Part shown: positions 38,416 through 46,716 of the stretch, piece after piece
Layout: each line of letters opens with the position of its first letter
How positions within the stretch are numbered: position 1 is the first letter of the stretch
NCBI GenBank assembly: GCA_029557535.1
Contig: JAKQII010000088.1
Coordinates: 1-53,326, forward strand
DNA length: 53,326 nucleotides
Direction of reading: 5' to 3'
Origin: Acidobacteriota bacterium
GTDB lineage: Bacteria > Acidobacteriota > Blastocatellia > Pyrinomonadales > Pyrinomonadaceae
The notes under the pieces: generated by a model
The model's input: the letters and a program-made list of their open reading frames with translations, nothing else
What the model was told of the DNA's origin: nothing
Databases searched by the model: none
Made by a program: the position numbers and the translations under genes

Positions 38416-39051
38416 ATGGCAGACAAAATTGTTGTAAAAGCGGAAGTTAGGGAAGGCCGGGGGAAGAACGATACCCGCCGTCTGCGCCGCGAAGGGAAGA
38501 TTCCCGTCTCGATCTACGGCGGAGGCGGAGCCGCGGTCGCGGCGGTCGCCGAACTGAGCGATCTGGCGGCGATTCTCCGTTCGGACTCGGGAGTCAATAC
38601 GGTTTTCTCGCTCGACGTCAAAGGCGACGGCGTGAGCGACGTTATCTTTCAGGATCGTCAGATCGACGCCGTCAAGGGGCGGTTGATGCATGCAGACCTG
38701 CGCCGCATCGCCAAGGGCGAGAAGATGGAATTGTCGGTTCACCTCGTGATCGCCGGCGATGCGCCGGGTCTGCTGGAAGCGGGCGCGGTGCTCAACACTC
38801 CGCTCAATGAGATCAAGGTGTTGGCCGAGCCGGCGAACGTTCCGGAATCGATTACGGTCGATGTCTCGAACCTGCACGCCGGCGAAACCATCACCGTTTC
38901 CGATCTTTCGGTTCCGAAGAACGTCGAGATCACGGAAGCCGCGGACACCGTCGTCGCGTCGATCGTCGTTGTTCACGAAGTCGTCGAGGAGACAGCTGAG
39001 GCGGGTGAGGGAACCACCGGCGGCGAGGAAGCGGGCGAGACTGCCGAATAG
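38416..39051 (+). CDS. rplY: 50S ribosomal protein L25/general stress protein Ctc
   Basis: MADKIVVKAEVREGRGKNDTRRLRREGKIPVSIYGG; acidic C-terminal tail. Confidence 0.95.
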   Translation: MADKIVVKAEVREGRGKNDTRRLRREGKIPVSIYGGGGAAVAAVAELSDLAAILRSDSGVNTVFSLDVKGDGVSDVIFQDRQIDAVKGRLMHADLRRIAKGEKMELSVHLVIAGDAPGLLEAGAVLNTPLNEIKVLAEPANVPESITVDVSNLHAGETITVSDLSVPKNVEITEAADTVVASIVVVHEVVEETAEAGEGTTGGEEAGETAE

Positions 39052-39104
39052 TAGTCAGGCGAAATGGTCGGTCGGCCGGTCGTTGCCCTGAAACGGAGAT
39101 CGGA

Positions 39105-39683
39105 ATGGACGATATTTCCGCAAAGAAATGGCTCGTCGTCGGTCTCGGAAATCCCGGCGCGCGGTACGAGAAAACGAGGCACAATCTCGGGTTCATGGTG
39201 ATCGACCGGCTCGCGGAACGCCTTCAGACGACGGTCAGGCGGGATGAATGCCGGGCACTGATCGGCCGCGGCCACGCAGGCGGCGAGATCGTTGAACTGG
39301 CGAAACCGCAGACGTTCATGAACCTCAGCGGCGAATCGGTCAGTTGCCTTCTTCGCAAGGACGACCGGTCGGTCGTGAAGCTGATCGTGATCTCGGACGA
39401 CCTCGCGCTGCCGTTCGGAACGGTCCGGATCAGGCCGAAGGGAAGCCACGGCGGGCAGAATGGATTGCGATCGATCATCGATTGTTTGAAAACGCAGGAA
39501 TTCTGCCGGCTGCGCATCGGGATCGCGCCCGACCGACCGGTGAGTGACGCGAGCAATTTCGTGCTCGAGAATTTTTCAAAGAGCGATCTAAAGGAGGTCG
39601 ACTCGATATTGGACCTGAGCGCCGATGCCGCGCTTTCGATCGTCGAAGACGGAGTCGAAAAGGCAATGGCCAAATACAATTGA
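39105..39683 (+). CDS. pth: peptidyl-tRNA hydrolase
   Basis: WLVVGLGNPGARYEKTRHNLGFMVIDRLA; PQTFMNLSGESV; KGSHGGQNGLRSI. Confidence 0.97.
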   Translation: MDDISAKKWLVVGLGNPGARYEKTRHNLGFMVIDRLAERLQTTVRRDECRALIGRGHAGGEIVELAKPQTFMNLSGESVSCLLRKDDRSVVKLIVISDDLALPFGTVRIRPKGSHGGQNGLRSIIDCLKTQEFCRLRIGIAPDRPVSDASNFVLENFSKSDLKEVDSILDLSADAALSIVEDGVEKAMAKYN

Positions 39684-39783
39684 AATTCGGATAGATCGCA
39701 AATCCGAATTCGCAAATCCCAAACGGATATGCCCTTCTTGCTTCGACGCCGCGCGCCGAAGCTGGAAAGCCACAAGGAGGAAA

Positions 39784-40167
39784 ATGGCAAACAGAACATA
39801 CGAAGTAATGTATATCGCGACGCCGGAAACGAACGATGAGACGATCGGAAAGCTGAATGAAGCGATCGTCGGTCTCGTCGAGAAGGAAGGCGGCAGCGTG
39901 GTCAAGACGGAAGATTGGGGCCGTCGCAAACTTGCTTATCCGATCAAAAAGAAGACGGAAGGCCACTATATGTTGTTCGAGATCGAAGGGTCCGGACAGG
40001 AGATCGCCGAGCTCGAACGCCGGATGCGCGTCAACGACCTGATCATGCGGTACATCACGGTGCGTGTCGACGAGGAACGCAAAGCGGCCGAAAAGAAGCA
40101 GGCGAAGCGCGACCGCCGCCGCAATCGCGGTGCGGACGAAGGATCCGGCGATGCCGAGTCTAACTAA
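39784..40167 (+). CDS. rpsF: 30S ribosomal protein S6
   Basis: MANRTYEVMYIATPETNDETIGKLNEAI...DWGRRKLAYPIKKKTEGHYMLFEIEG; SD aaggagg. Confidence 0.97.
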   Translation: MANRTYEVMYIATPETNDETIGKLNEAIVGLVEKEGGSVVKTEDWGRRKLAYPIKKKTEGHYMLFEIEGSGQEIAELERRMRVNDLIMRYITVRVDEERKAAEKKQAKRDRRRNRGADEGSGDAESN

Positions 40168-40188
40168 CCATCGAGGAGGAGTTTGAAA

Positions 40189-40482
40189 ATGGAAAAGCAA
40201 AAAGACAACAACAGCACAACCGAAAGCACCGAACTCGATGCCACCAACATGGAGCAGGATCTCGAGAAGATGCCGCGCCGCTTTCAGCGTCGCCGCCCGC
40301 GACAGTCCGTACCCGATTACGTCGATTGGAAGGACGTCGATTTTCTGAGACGTTTTGTTCCCGAGCGCGGGAAGATCATGCCGCGCCGCATCTCGGGCAT
40401 CACGGCCAAGGACCAGCGCCGCGTCTCGCGCGCGATCAAACGGGCGCGTTCGATGGCGCTCATTCCGTTCGTTGCGGACTAA
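40189..40482 (+). CDS. rpsR: 30S ribosomal protein S18
   Basis: [51 protein letters not shown]. Confidence 0.97.
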   Translation: MEKQKDNNSTTESTELDATNMEQDLEKMPRRFQRRRPRQSVPDYVDWKDVDFLRRFVPERGKIMPRRISGITAKDQRRVSRAIKRARSMALIPFVAD

Positions 40483-40500
40483 GCAAGGAGGATTCAAATC

Positions 40501-41061
40501 ATGGCAAATACGACAGTTTTGTTACGCGAGGACATCGAAACGCTCGGCGGACGCGGCGAGATCGTCAAGGTCAGGGCCGGGTATGCCCGAAACTTCCTGC
40601 TGCCGCAGGGATTGGCGTCGCTCGCGACAAAGGGAAACATCAAGCAGATCGAACTCGAGCGTGCCGCGCTCTTGAAAAAGGCCGCCCAGGAGAGAGCGAC
40701 CGCCGAACTGCAGGCTGATCAAATGTCCGGACTCTCGCTCGAATTCATCCGCAAGGCCGGCGAAACCGGGACGCTGTTCGGGTCGGTGACGTCGATGGAC
40801 ATTGCGGATGCTCTCGCCGCAAAGGGTTACGAGATCGACCGCCGGCGGGTGAACCTGCGTGACGCGATCAAGGAAACCGGCGATTATACGGTCGGTGTCA
40901 AGCTTCATCGCGAGGTCGTTCTCAATGTTCCGGTGATCGTCCGGGGCGAAGGTGAGCCTGAAGAGGTCGCGGTTGCGGCGCCCGCTGCACCCGCTGCCGA
41001 GGCGTCAACCGGGGCCGTTGAAGAGGTTGTTGAAGAGGCGTCGGACGAAACCGAAGACTAG
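40501..41061 (+). CDS. rplI: 50S ribosomal protein L9
   Basis: VLLREDIETLGGRGEIVKVRAGYARNFLLPQGLASLAT. Confidence 0.97.
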   Translation: MANTTVLLREDIETLGGRGEIVKVRAGYARNFLLPQGLASLATKGNIKQIELERAALLKKAAQERATAELQADQMSGLSLEFIRKAGETGTLFGSVTSMDIADALAAKGYEIDRRRVNLRDAIKETGDYTVGVKLHREVVLNVPVIVRGEGEPEEVAVAAPAAPAAEASTGAVEEVVEEASDETED

Positions 41062-41070
41062 GTCCAAAAG

Positions 41071-41095
41071 AACGTCCGAGTTTTGGACGTTTTTT
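41071..41095 (+). terminator. terminator 1 after rplI
   Basis: aacgtcc-gagtttt-ggacgtt-tttt. Confidence 0.7.
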
Positions 41096-41113
41096 AGTCG
41101 AGGTAGTATCATC

Positions 41114-41150
41114 AAAGACTGCAACCGGCATTCCGCCTGCAGTCTTTTTT
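41114..41150 (+). terminator. terminator 2 upstream of dnaB
   Basis: aaagactgca-accggcattccgcc-tgcagtcttttttt. Confidence 0.75.
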
Positions 41151-41181
41151 GTTTGGATTTTCCAAACCGATTTCGCGACAA

Positions 41182-42984
41182 ATGAATCCGACCACCGACT
41201 TCGCCCGCGATCAGTATCTGGAGAAGCCGCTGCCGAGCAGTCCCGACAGCGAGCGCGTGATCCTTGGCGCCATCCTCCTCGACAATCAACTCATCAGCCA
41301 AGCGATCGAACATCTCCGACCTGAGGATTTCTACTCACCGCTTCATCGCCGGATCTTCAAAGCGATGATCGCGCTGTTCGAGCGCAGCGAGCGGATCGAT
41401 CCGATCCTGATCGGCGAGGAACTCAAAAAGGACGGCTCGATCGAATCGATCGGCGGGATCGCGACGATCACCAATCTGACCTACGGGTTGCCGCATTTTT
41501 CGGACATCTTCGACTACGCGAAGGTGGTCAAGGACAAATCGATCATCCGCTCGTTGATCAAGGTCTGCAACCAGATCACGAGCGAGGCGCTCGCCGAAGA
41601 AGAGGAAGCGTCGGACATTCTCGATCACGCCGAACAGCAGATCTTCGCGCTTGCGGATGAACGTACCCGGCAGGGATTTGCGCATATCCGGCCGATCGCC
41701 GAGTCGGTGCTCGCGCGGGTCGAGGAATACGCGAAACGTGAAACGCACGCGTTGACCGGCCTCGCGACCGGTTTCCGCGATCTCGACGAAAAGACATCGG
41801 GACTGCAGAAGACCGACCTGATCATCATTGCGGCCAGGCCGTCAATGGGCAAGACGGCCATGTGCCTGACGATGGCGCAGAATGCCGCCGTGCAGGAAGC
41901 CGCTACCGTCGCGCTTTTTTCGCTTGAAATGTCGAAGGAGCAGCTTGTCATGCGCATGCTCTCGAGCGAGGCGAAGGTCGATGCGCACCGATTCCGGACC
42001 GGATATCTGACGCGCGACGAATGGGCGCGGCTGGCCGAGGCGATCGGGACGCTGTCCGAGGCCAAGGTCTTCATCGACGATACGCCGGGCATTTCGGTGC
42101 TCGAGATGCGCGCGAAACTGCGGCGGCTGGCAGCTGAGCAGAAACGTCTTGATCTGGTCGTCGTGGATTATCTTCAGCTGATGTCGGGGTCGAAACGGAC
42201 CGAATCGCGGCAGCAGGAGGTTTCGCAGATCTCGCGGGAACTCAAAGCGCTGGCGAAAGAGATGCAGGTTCCGGTCGTCGCTCTCTCGCAGCTGTCACGC
42301 GCTCCGGAGGCCAGAAATCCGCCGAAACCGATGATGTCCGATCTTCGGGAGTCGGGGTGCCTTGCCGGAGATTCGCTAGTAACGTTGGCGGAAACCGGCA
42401 GTCGAGTGCCGATTCGCGACCTGGAGAATCAAAAAGACTTCGACGTTTGGGCATTGAATGCGAAATCATGGAAGCTCGAACGTTCGAAGGTCACTAATGC
42501 ATTCAGAACCGGCGAGAAACCGGTATTCCGACTCACAACGCGGCTCGGGCGTGAGATTCGCGCCACAGCGAATCACAAATTCCTCCGATTCGATGGATGG
42601 GAAAGGCTCGACAAACTCAAATCGGGCGATCGAATTGCACTGCCCGGGGCACAGGAGTTCGGAGGTTCTCAAGATGGCGTTTATTGGGACGAGATTGTGT
42701 CGATAAGTCCGGATGGAGTCTCGGATGTTTACGACCTAACGGTCGAGGAACATCACAATTTTGTCGCCCAGGATTTCATCGTTCATAATTCGATCGAGCA
42801 AGACGCAGACGTCGTGGCGTTCATCTACCGCGAGGATTACTACAAACCGACCGAGGAGAACGCCGGGATCGCCGATATCCTGATCGCAAAGCAGCGCAAC
42901 GGGCCGACCGGAACCGTGCGGCTGGCGTTTTTAAAGGAATTTACGAGGTTCGAGAACTACTATGGCGAGTACAACAGCGACTGA
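41182..42984 (+). CDS. dnaB: replicative DNA helicase DnaB (contains intein)
   Basis: IIIAARPSMGKTAMCLTMAQNAA; LVVVDYLQLMSG; exteins MMSDLRESG and SIEQDADVVAFIYREDYY interrupted in frame. Confidence 0.97.
   Translation: MNPTTDFARDQYLEKPLPSSPDSERVILGAILLDNQLISQAIEHLRPEDFYSPLHRRIFKAMIALFERSERIDPILIGEELKKDGSIESIGGIATITNLTYGLPHFSDIFDYAKVVKDKSIIRSLIKVCNQITSEALAEEEEASDILDHAEQQIFALADERTRQGFAHIRPIAESVLARVEEYAKRETHALTGLATGFRDLDEKTSGLQKTDLIIIAARPSMGKTAMCLTMAQNAAVQEAATVALFSLEMSKEQLVMRMLSSEAKVDAHRFRTGYLTRDEWARLAEAIGTLSEAKVFIDDTPGISVLEMRAKLRRLAAEQKRLDLVVVDYLQLMSGSKRTESRQQEVSQISRELKALAKEMQVPVVALSQLSRAPEARNPPKPMMSDLRESGCLAGDSLVTLAETGSRVPIRDLENQKDFDVWALNAKSWKLERSKVTNAFRTGEKPVFRLTTRLGREIRATANHKFLRFDGWERLDKLKSGDRIALPGAQEFGGSQDGVYWDEIVSISPDGVSDVYDLTVEEHHNFVAQDFIVHNSIEQDADVVAFIYREDYYKPTEENAGIADILIAKQRNGPTGTVRLAFLKEFTRFENYYGEYNSD
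42358..42789 (+). other. DnaB mini-intein (144 aa, no homing endonuclease)
   Basis: CLAGDSLVTLAETGSRVPIRDL (block A), GREIRATANHKFL (block B), SDVYDLTVEEHHNFVAQDFIVHN (blocks F/G), +1 Ser. Confidence 0.96.
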
Positions 42985-43504
42985 CAACCTAAGATATCCG
43001 ATCGGCGAATTCGACAAGAGCGCGCCCATTTCAGCCGAGCAACGGTCCGCGAATATTGTGGCGATCCGTGATCTCCCGGCGGCGGTTGAAGCCGCCGTAT
43101 CAGGACTGGACGATTCGCAGATGGACACCGAGTACCGACCCGGTGGCTGGACGGTCAGGCAAACGGTCCATCATATTGCCGATTCGCATCTTAACTCGTT
43201 TTGCCGCTTCAAGCTGGCGATGACCGAAGACGTTCCGACGATCCGGCCATATGCGGAGGAGTTGTGGGCGGAACTCGCGGACAGCAAGTTGGCGATCGAT
43301 TCAAGCCTTGCAATCATGAGGGGCGTCCATCACCGGCTTCATACGCTGCTCGAAGCGATGTCGGAAAACGATTTTGCGCGGCGTCTGAAGCATCCTGAGA
43401 TGGGTGAATTCACGATTGAGGTCCTGCTCGCGTTTTACGCGTGGCACGGTGCGCATCACGTCGCGCACATCACCCGTCTGCGGGAAAGAAACGGCTGGCG
43501 TTGA
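42962..43504 (+). CDS. YfiT/BstA-like DinB-superfamily putative metal-dependent thiol transferase
   Basis: LRYPIGEFDKSAPISAEQRSANIVAIRDLPAAVEAAV; PGGWTVRQTVHHIADSHLN; YAWHGAHHVAHI. Confidence 0.9.
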   Translation: MASTTATDNLRYPIGEFDKSAPISAEQRSANIVAIRDLPAAVEAAVSGLDDSQMDTEYRPGGWTVRQTVHHIADSHLNSFCRFKLAMTEDVPTIRPYAEELWAELADSKLAIDSSLAIMRGVHHRLHTLLEAMSENDFARRLKHPEMGEFTIEVLLAFYAWHGAHHVAHITRLRERNGWR

Positions 43505-43517
43505 ACGCCGCCGCCGG

Positions 43518-44267
43518 TCAGCCGACCTCGATATTCATTCGACTGAGCGCCTCTCGGATGCGCGCGGCGAATTCGACGGCATGCGGTCCGTCGCCGTGGA
43601 TGCAAACAGTGTCTGCCCGGATCTGAACGGTCTCGCCGGTGGTCGACGTCACGGTCCCGTTCACGATCATCGAAAGAACCTGATCGATCGACTCGGATCC
43701 GTCGGCGATCAGTGCGTCAGGTTCCGAACGCGGCGTCAGGCTGCCGTCGGAACGGTATGTCCGGTCCGCAAAGACCTCCGACGCGGCGACAAGCCCCGCA
43801 GCCTCGGCTTCGGAGATCAGATGACTTCCAGACAATCCGTAGAGAACCAGGTCCGGGTCGATCCGCTCGACTGCCTTCACGATCGATCCGGCAAGCAGTC
43901 GGTCGCGGGCAGCCATGTTGTACAAAGCGCCGTGCGGTTTGACGTGATGGAGCTGCTTTCCGAGAGCTTCGCAAACTCCCTTGACGGCGGCAACCTGATA
44001 CAAAACCGTGTCGAACACCTCATCGGCGGAAAGCTTCATTTCGCGGCGGCCGAATCCCTGAAGATCGGGAAACGACGGATGCGCGCCGATCTTTACCCCG
44101 GCGAGAATGCCTTTCTCGATCGTCCGGCGGAGTACGGACGGATCGCCGGCGTGAAAGCCGCACGCGATGTTGATTGAGGAAACATAGGTCATCAGTTCGG
44201 CATCGCGGCCCATTTGCCACGCCCCGAAGCTCTCCCCCATGTCCGCGTTAAGGTCGATTCTGCGCAT
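43518..44267 (-). CDS. pxpA: 5-oxoprolinase subunit A (LamB/YcsF family)
   Basis: IDLNADMGESFGAWQMGRDAELMTYVSSINIACGFHAGDPSVLRRTI; VKPHGALYN. Confidence 0.96.
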   Translation of the reverse strand: MRRIDLNADMGESFGAWQMGRDAELMTYVSSINIACGFHAGDPSVLRRTIEKGILAGVKIGAHPSFPDLQGFGRREMKLSADEVFDTVLYQVAAVKGVCEALGKQLHHVKPHGALYNMAARDRLLAGSIVKAVERIDPDLVLYGLSGSHLISEAEAAGLVAASEVFADRTYRSDGSLTPRSEPDALIADGSESIDQVLSMIVNGTVTSTTGETVQIRADTVCIHGDGPHAVEFAARIREALSRMNIEVG

Positions 44268-45216
44268 CGAGCTTAAATTTACAGGCCGTGCGCAGCAAAT
44301 TCAAATCCCTCTCAAATTCGAAGAATAGATTTTCCGCGTCTTCAAGCGTGACTTCGTGAAATCCGATCTTGTCACCTGGAACAAGTTGGGCGACAAGCGG
44401 CAGGTCGGTCGGGATTATCGTGGCGATCCGCGGGTAGCCGCCGGTGGTTTGATGATCGGCCATGAGGATGATCAGCCGGCCGTCCGGAAGAAGTTGGATC
44501 GTCCCGAAGTTGACGCCCGAAGAGATCATCTCGAACGGCTCTATCGGCGACAATTCCGGCCCGCTGAGCCTGAAGCCCATCCGATTCGAATTGGCCGAAA
44601 CCGAAAAGGTGATCTTGCGCAGGACCTCAGCCGATCTGTCGGTCATAATCTCGTGTTCCGGTCCGCGCACGAATCGGACCGTCGGAAACGGCGTGTAAAA
44701 TGGAAAAAGCGTGTGCGACGCGATAAGACGCGGCGCCGCGGAATGGTCTTCGCCAAATTCCACTTGGTCTCCCTTCCGGACCGCCCTACCATGAAATCCG
44801 CCCATTCCCGCCGCGAGGTTCGTGCCGAGGCTGCCGAGCCAATCTTCGAGCAAGAACCCGCCGCGCACGGCAAGGTACGCGATCGCGCCTGACCGTCGAC
44901 CGGCGAACGACACAACATCGCCGACGGATGCGCTCCGTAAGCGCCCGGAAACGATCGGCGATCCGTTCAATCGCGCGTCGAGATCAGCGCCGGAAAGCAC
45001 GAAGACGCAATCGGACGTGAACTTGATCTCCGGAGCGGGAAAATTCATTTCGAGGACGGGCTCCGAATCCGAATTTCCGCAAAGCGCGTTCGCGATGCGC
45101 GCTGCCGCCGTGTCGATGACGCCTCCCGGATTGACCCCGAAACGACCGAAGCCGCGTCGCCCAAGATCCTGGAACGTCGCAAGCAGACCGGGTTTTAGGA
45201 TCAGCATTCCCATCAA
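44248..45216 (-). CDS. pxpC: 5-oxoprolinase subunit C (biotin-dependent carboxyltransferase family)
   Basis: LLATFQDLGRRGFGRFGVNPGGVIDTAAARIANAL; SNRMGFRLSGPEL; MADHQTTGGYPRIATII. Confidence 0.95.
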   Translation of the reverse strand: MMGMLILKPGLLATFQDLGRRGFGRFGVNPGGVIDTAAARIANALCGNSDSEPVLEMNFPAPEIKFTSDCVFVLSGADLDARLNGSPIVSGRLRSASVGDVVSFAGRRSGAIAYLAVRGGFLLEDWLGSLGTNLAAGMGGFHGRAVRKGDQVEFGEDHSAAPRLIASHTLFPFYTPFPTVRFVRGPEHEIMTDRSAEVLRKITFSVSANSNRMGFRLSGPELSPIEPFEMISSGVNFGTIQLLPDGRLIILMADHQTTGGYPRIATIIPTDLPLVAQLVPGDKIGFHEVTLEDAENLFFEFERDLNLLRTACKFKLDAQNRP

Positions 45217-45893
45217 GATTGAATGAAACGGACACGGTCGCCGGGCGCCAGCAGCGCCGGACGATCCGAACGCGGCAGGAACATCTCGACGTACGTGCGG
45301 CCGACGATCTGCCAGCCCCCTGGCGATGCCAGCGGGTAAATCCCGGTTTGGCGGCCCGCGATCCCGACGCTTCCTTTTTCGATACGGCTTCGCGGATCGG
45401 GCCGCCGGGGTTGCTCGAGTTCCTTGTCAACAATTCCCATGTACGCGAATCCGGGCAGGAATCCGAGCATGAATACGCGATACTCGCGGGCGGTGAAGAT
45501 CCGAATGAAATCTGCGATCGAAAGGCCGCTCCGTTTGGCGCATTCGGGAAGGTCCGGGCCGGCTGAGGGTGAAAAATCGACTTGAATCTCAAGGATTCGG
45601 CGTTCGTAAGAAGATCTTGAGGCCGCTGCGTCGACTCGCTCCGAAAGTGCCTTCGATACGGAATCAACAACGGTTTCAGTCGTCGTCGAAGTCCGACGAA
45701 CGACACGCGGATCGAAAACGACCGTGACCGACGAGTAGGCGGGAAACGCTTCAACGAACCCCGGGAACGGGTCGGCAGAGATCGCGTCGGCGAACGCGAT
45801 CACGCGCTCATTGAGATCGATCGAGATCGCGTCGCCGAACTCGACCGACACCGCGTCGAGTCCGAGCGGGACGATTTTGAAACCACTGCCCAT
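45213..45893 (-). CDS. pxpB: 5-oxoprolinase subunit B
   Basis: MGSGFKIVPLGLDAVSVEFGDAISIDLNERV; FMLGFLPGFAYMGIVDKEL; SVGIAGRQTGIYPLASPGGWQIVGRT. Confidence 0.95.
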   Translation of the reverse strand: MGSGFKIVPLGLDAVSVEFGDAISIDLNERVIAFADAISADPFPGFVEAFPAYSSVTVVFDPRVVRRTSTTTETVVDSVSKALSERVDAAASRSSYERRILEIQVDFSPSAGPDLPECAKRSGLSIADFIRIFTAREYRVFMLGFLPGFAYMGIVDKELEQPRRPDPRSRIEKGSVGIAGRQTGIYPLASPGGWQIVGRTYVEMFLPRSDRPALLAPGDRVRFIQS

Positions 45894-45903
45894 GTTTGCA
45901 AAT

Positions 45904-46716
45904 CTAACGCCGGCGTTGTTTCGGATCCAGATATTCCCGAAGGCCGTCGCCGATGAAGTTGAACGCAAGAACCGTCAGTGCGATCGCGAGTCCCGGAAAA
46001 AGCAACGTATGCGGCGCGATCGTATACGTCGTCCGCGCGTCCTCGATCATCGTCCCCCACGAAGGCGTCGGCGGCGGGATGCCGAGTCCGAGAAACGAAA
46101 GCGAGGCTTCCGAAAGAACCGCGCCGGCCATCCCCAGTGACGCCTGGACGATCAGCGGTTGGATGGCATTCGGCAGGATATGAATGAACAGGATCCGGAG
46201 ATTGCTTGCGCCAAGGGCACGCGCGGCCTGAACAAAGTCGAATTCGCGGACCTTCAGAACCTGGCCGCGCATCACCCGTGCGTACCCAACCCAACCGATG
46301 ATGCACAACGCGAGGATCATTTTTCCGAGGCCCGCGCCGAGGAACGCGACGAGCGCGATCGCCAGCAGCAGTCCCGGAAACGCGAGAAAGACGTTGAAAA
46401 GATATCCGGAGAGGAATTTGTCGATGAAACCGCCGTAAAATCCGGCGACCGCACCAATGATCATCCCGAAGATCGCGGAAATGATCGTCACCGTCACTCC
46501 GACCTGAAGCGAGATCCTCGCGCCGTAAACGACCCTCGAGAATACGTCGTATCCGAGAACGTCCGTACCGAACCAGTGCGTTCCCGAGGGCGGCGCGAGT
46601 CTCAGTGCCGTATCGGGTACGGTCGCAGCATCCCAAGAGGCGAACAGCGGGGCAAAGACCGCCGTCACGACGATGACGGCGATGATCGCAAATCCGATGT
46701 ACGCAAGTCTGTTCAT
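45904..46716 (-). CDS. ABC transporter permease, DppC/OppC type
   Basis: HWFGTDVLGYDVFSRVVYGARISLQVG; LGLGIPPPTPSWGTMIEDARTTY. Confidence 0.95.
   Translation of the reverse strand: MNRLAYIGFAIIAVIVVTAVFAPLFASWDAATVPDTALRLAPPSGTHWFGTDVLGYDVFSRVVYGARISLQVGVTVTIISAIFGMIIGAVAGFYGGFIDKFLSGYLFNVFLAFPGLLLAIALVAFLGAGLGKMILALCIIGWVGYARVMRGQVLKVREFDFVQAARALGASNLRILFIHILPNAIQPLIVQASLGMAGAVLSEASLSFLGLGIPPPTPSWGTMIEDARTTYTIAPHTLLFPGLAIALTVLAFNFIGDGLREYLDPKQRRR

Noticed and set aside
42358-42789. Interpretation of the dnaB insertion as a frameshifted or mobile insertion sequence
   Set aside because: Insertion is exactly in frame with complete Hint-domain motifs and canonical splice-junction residues
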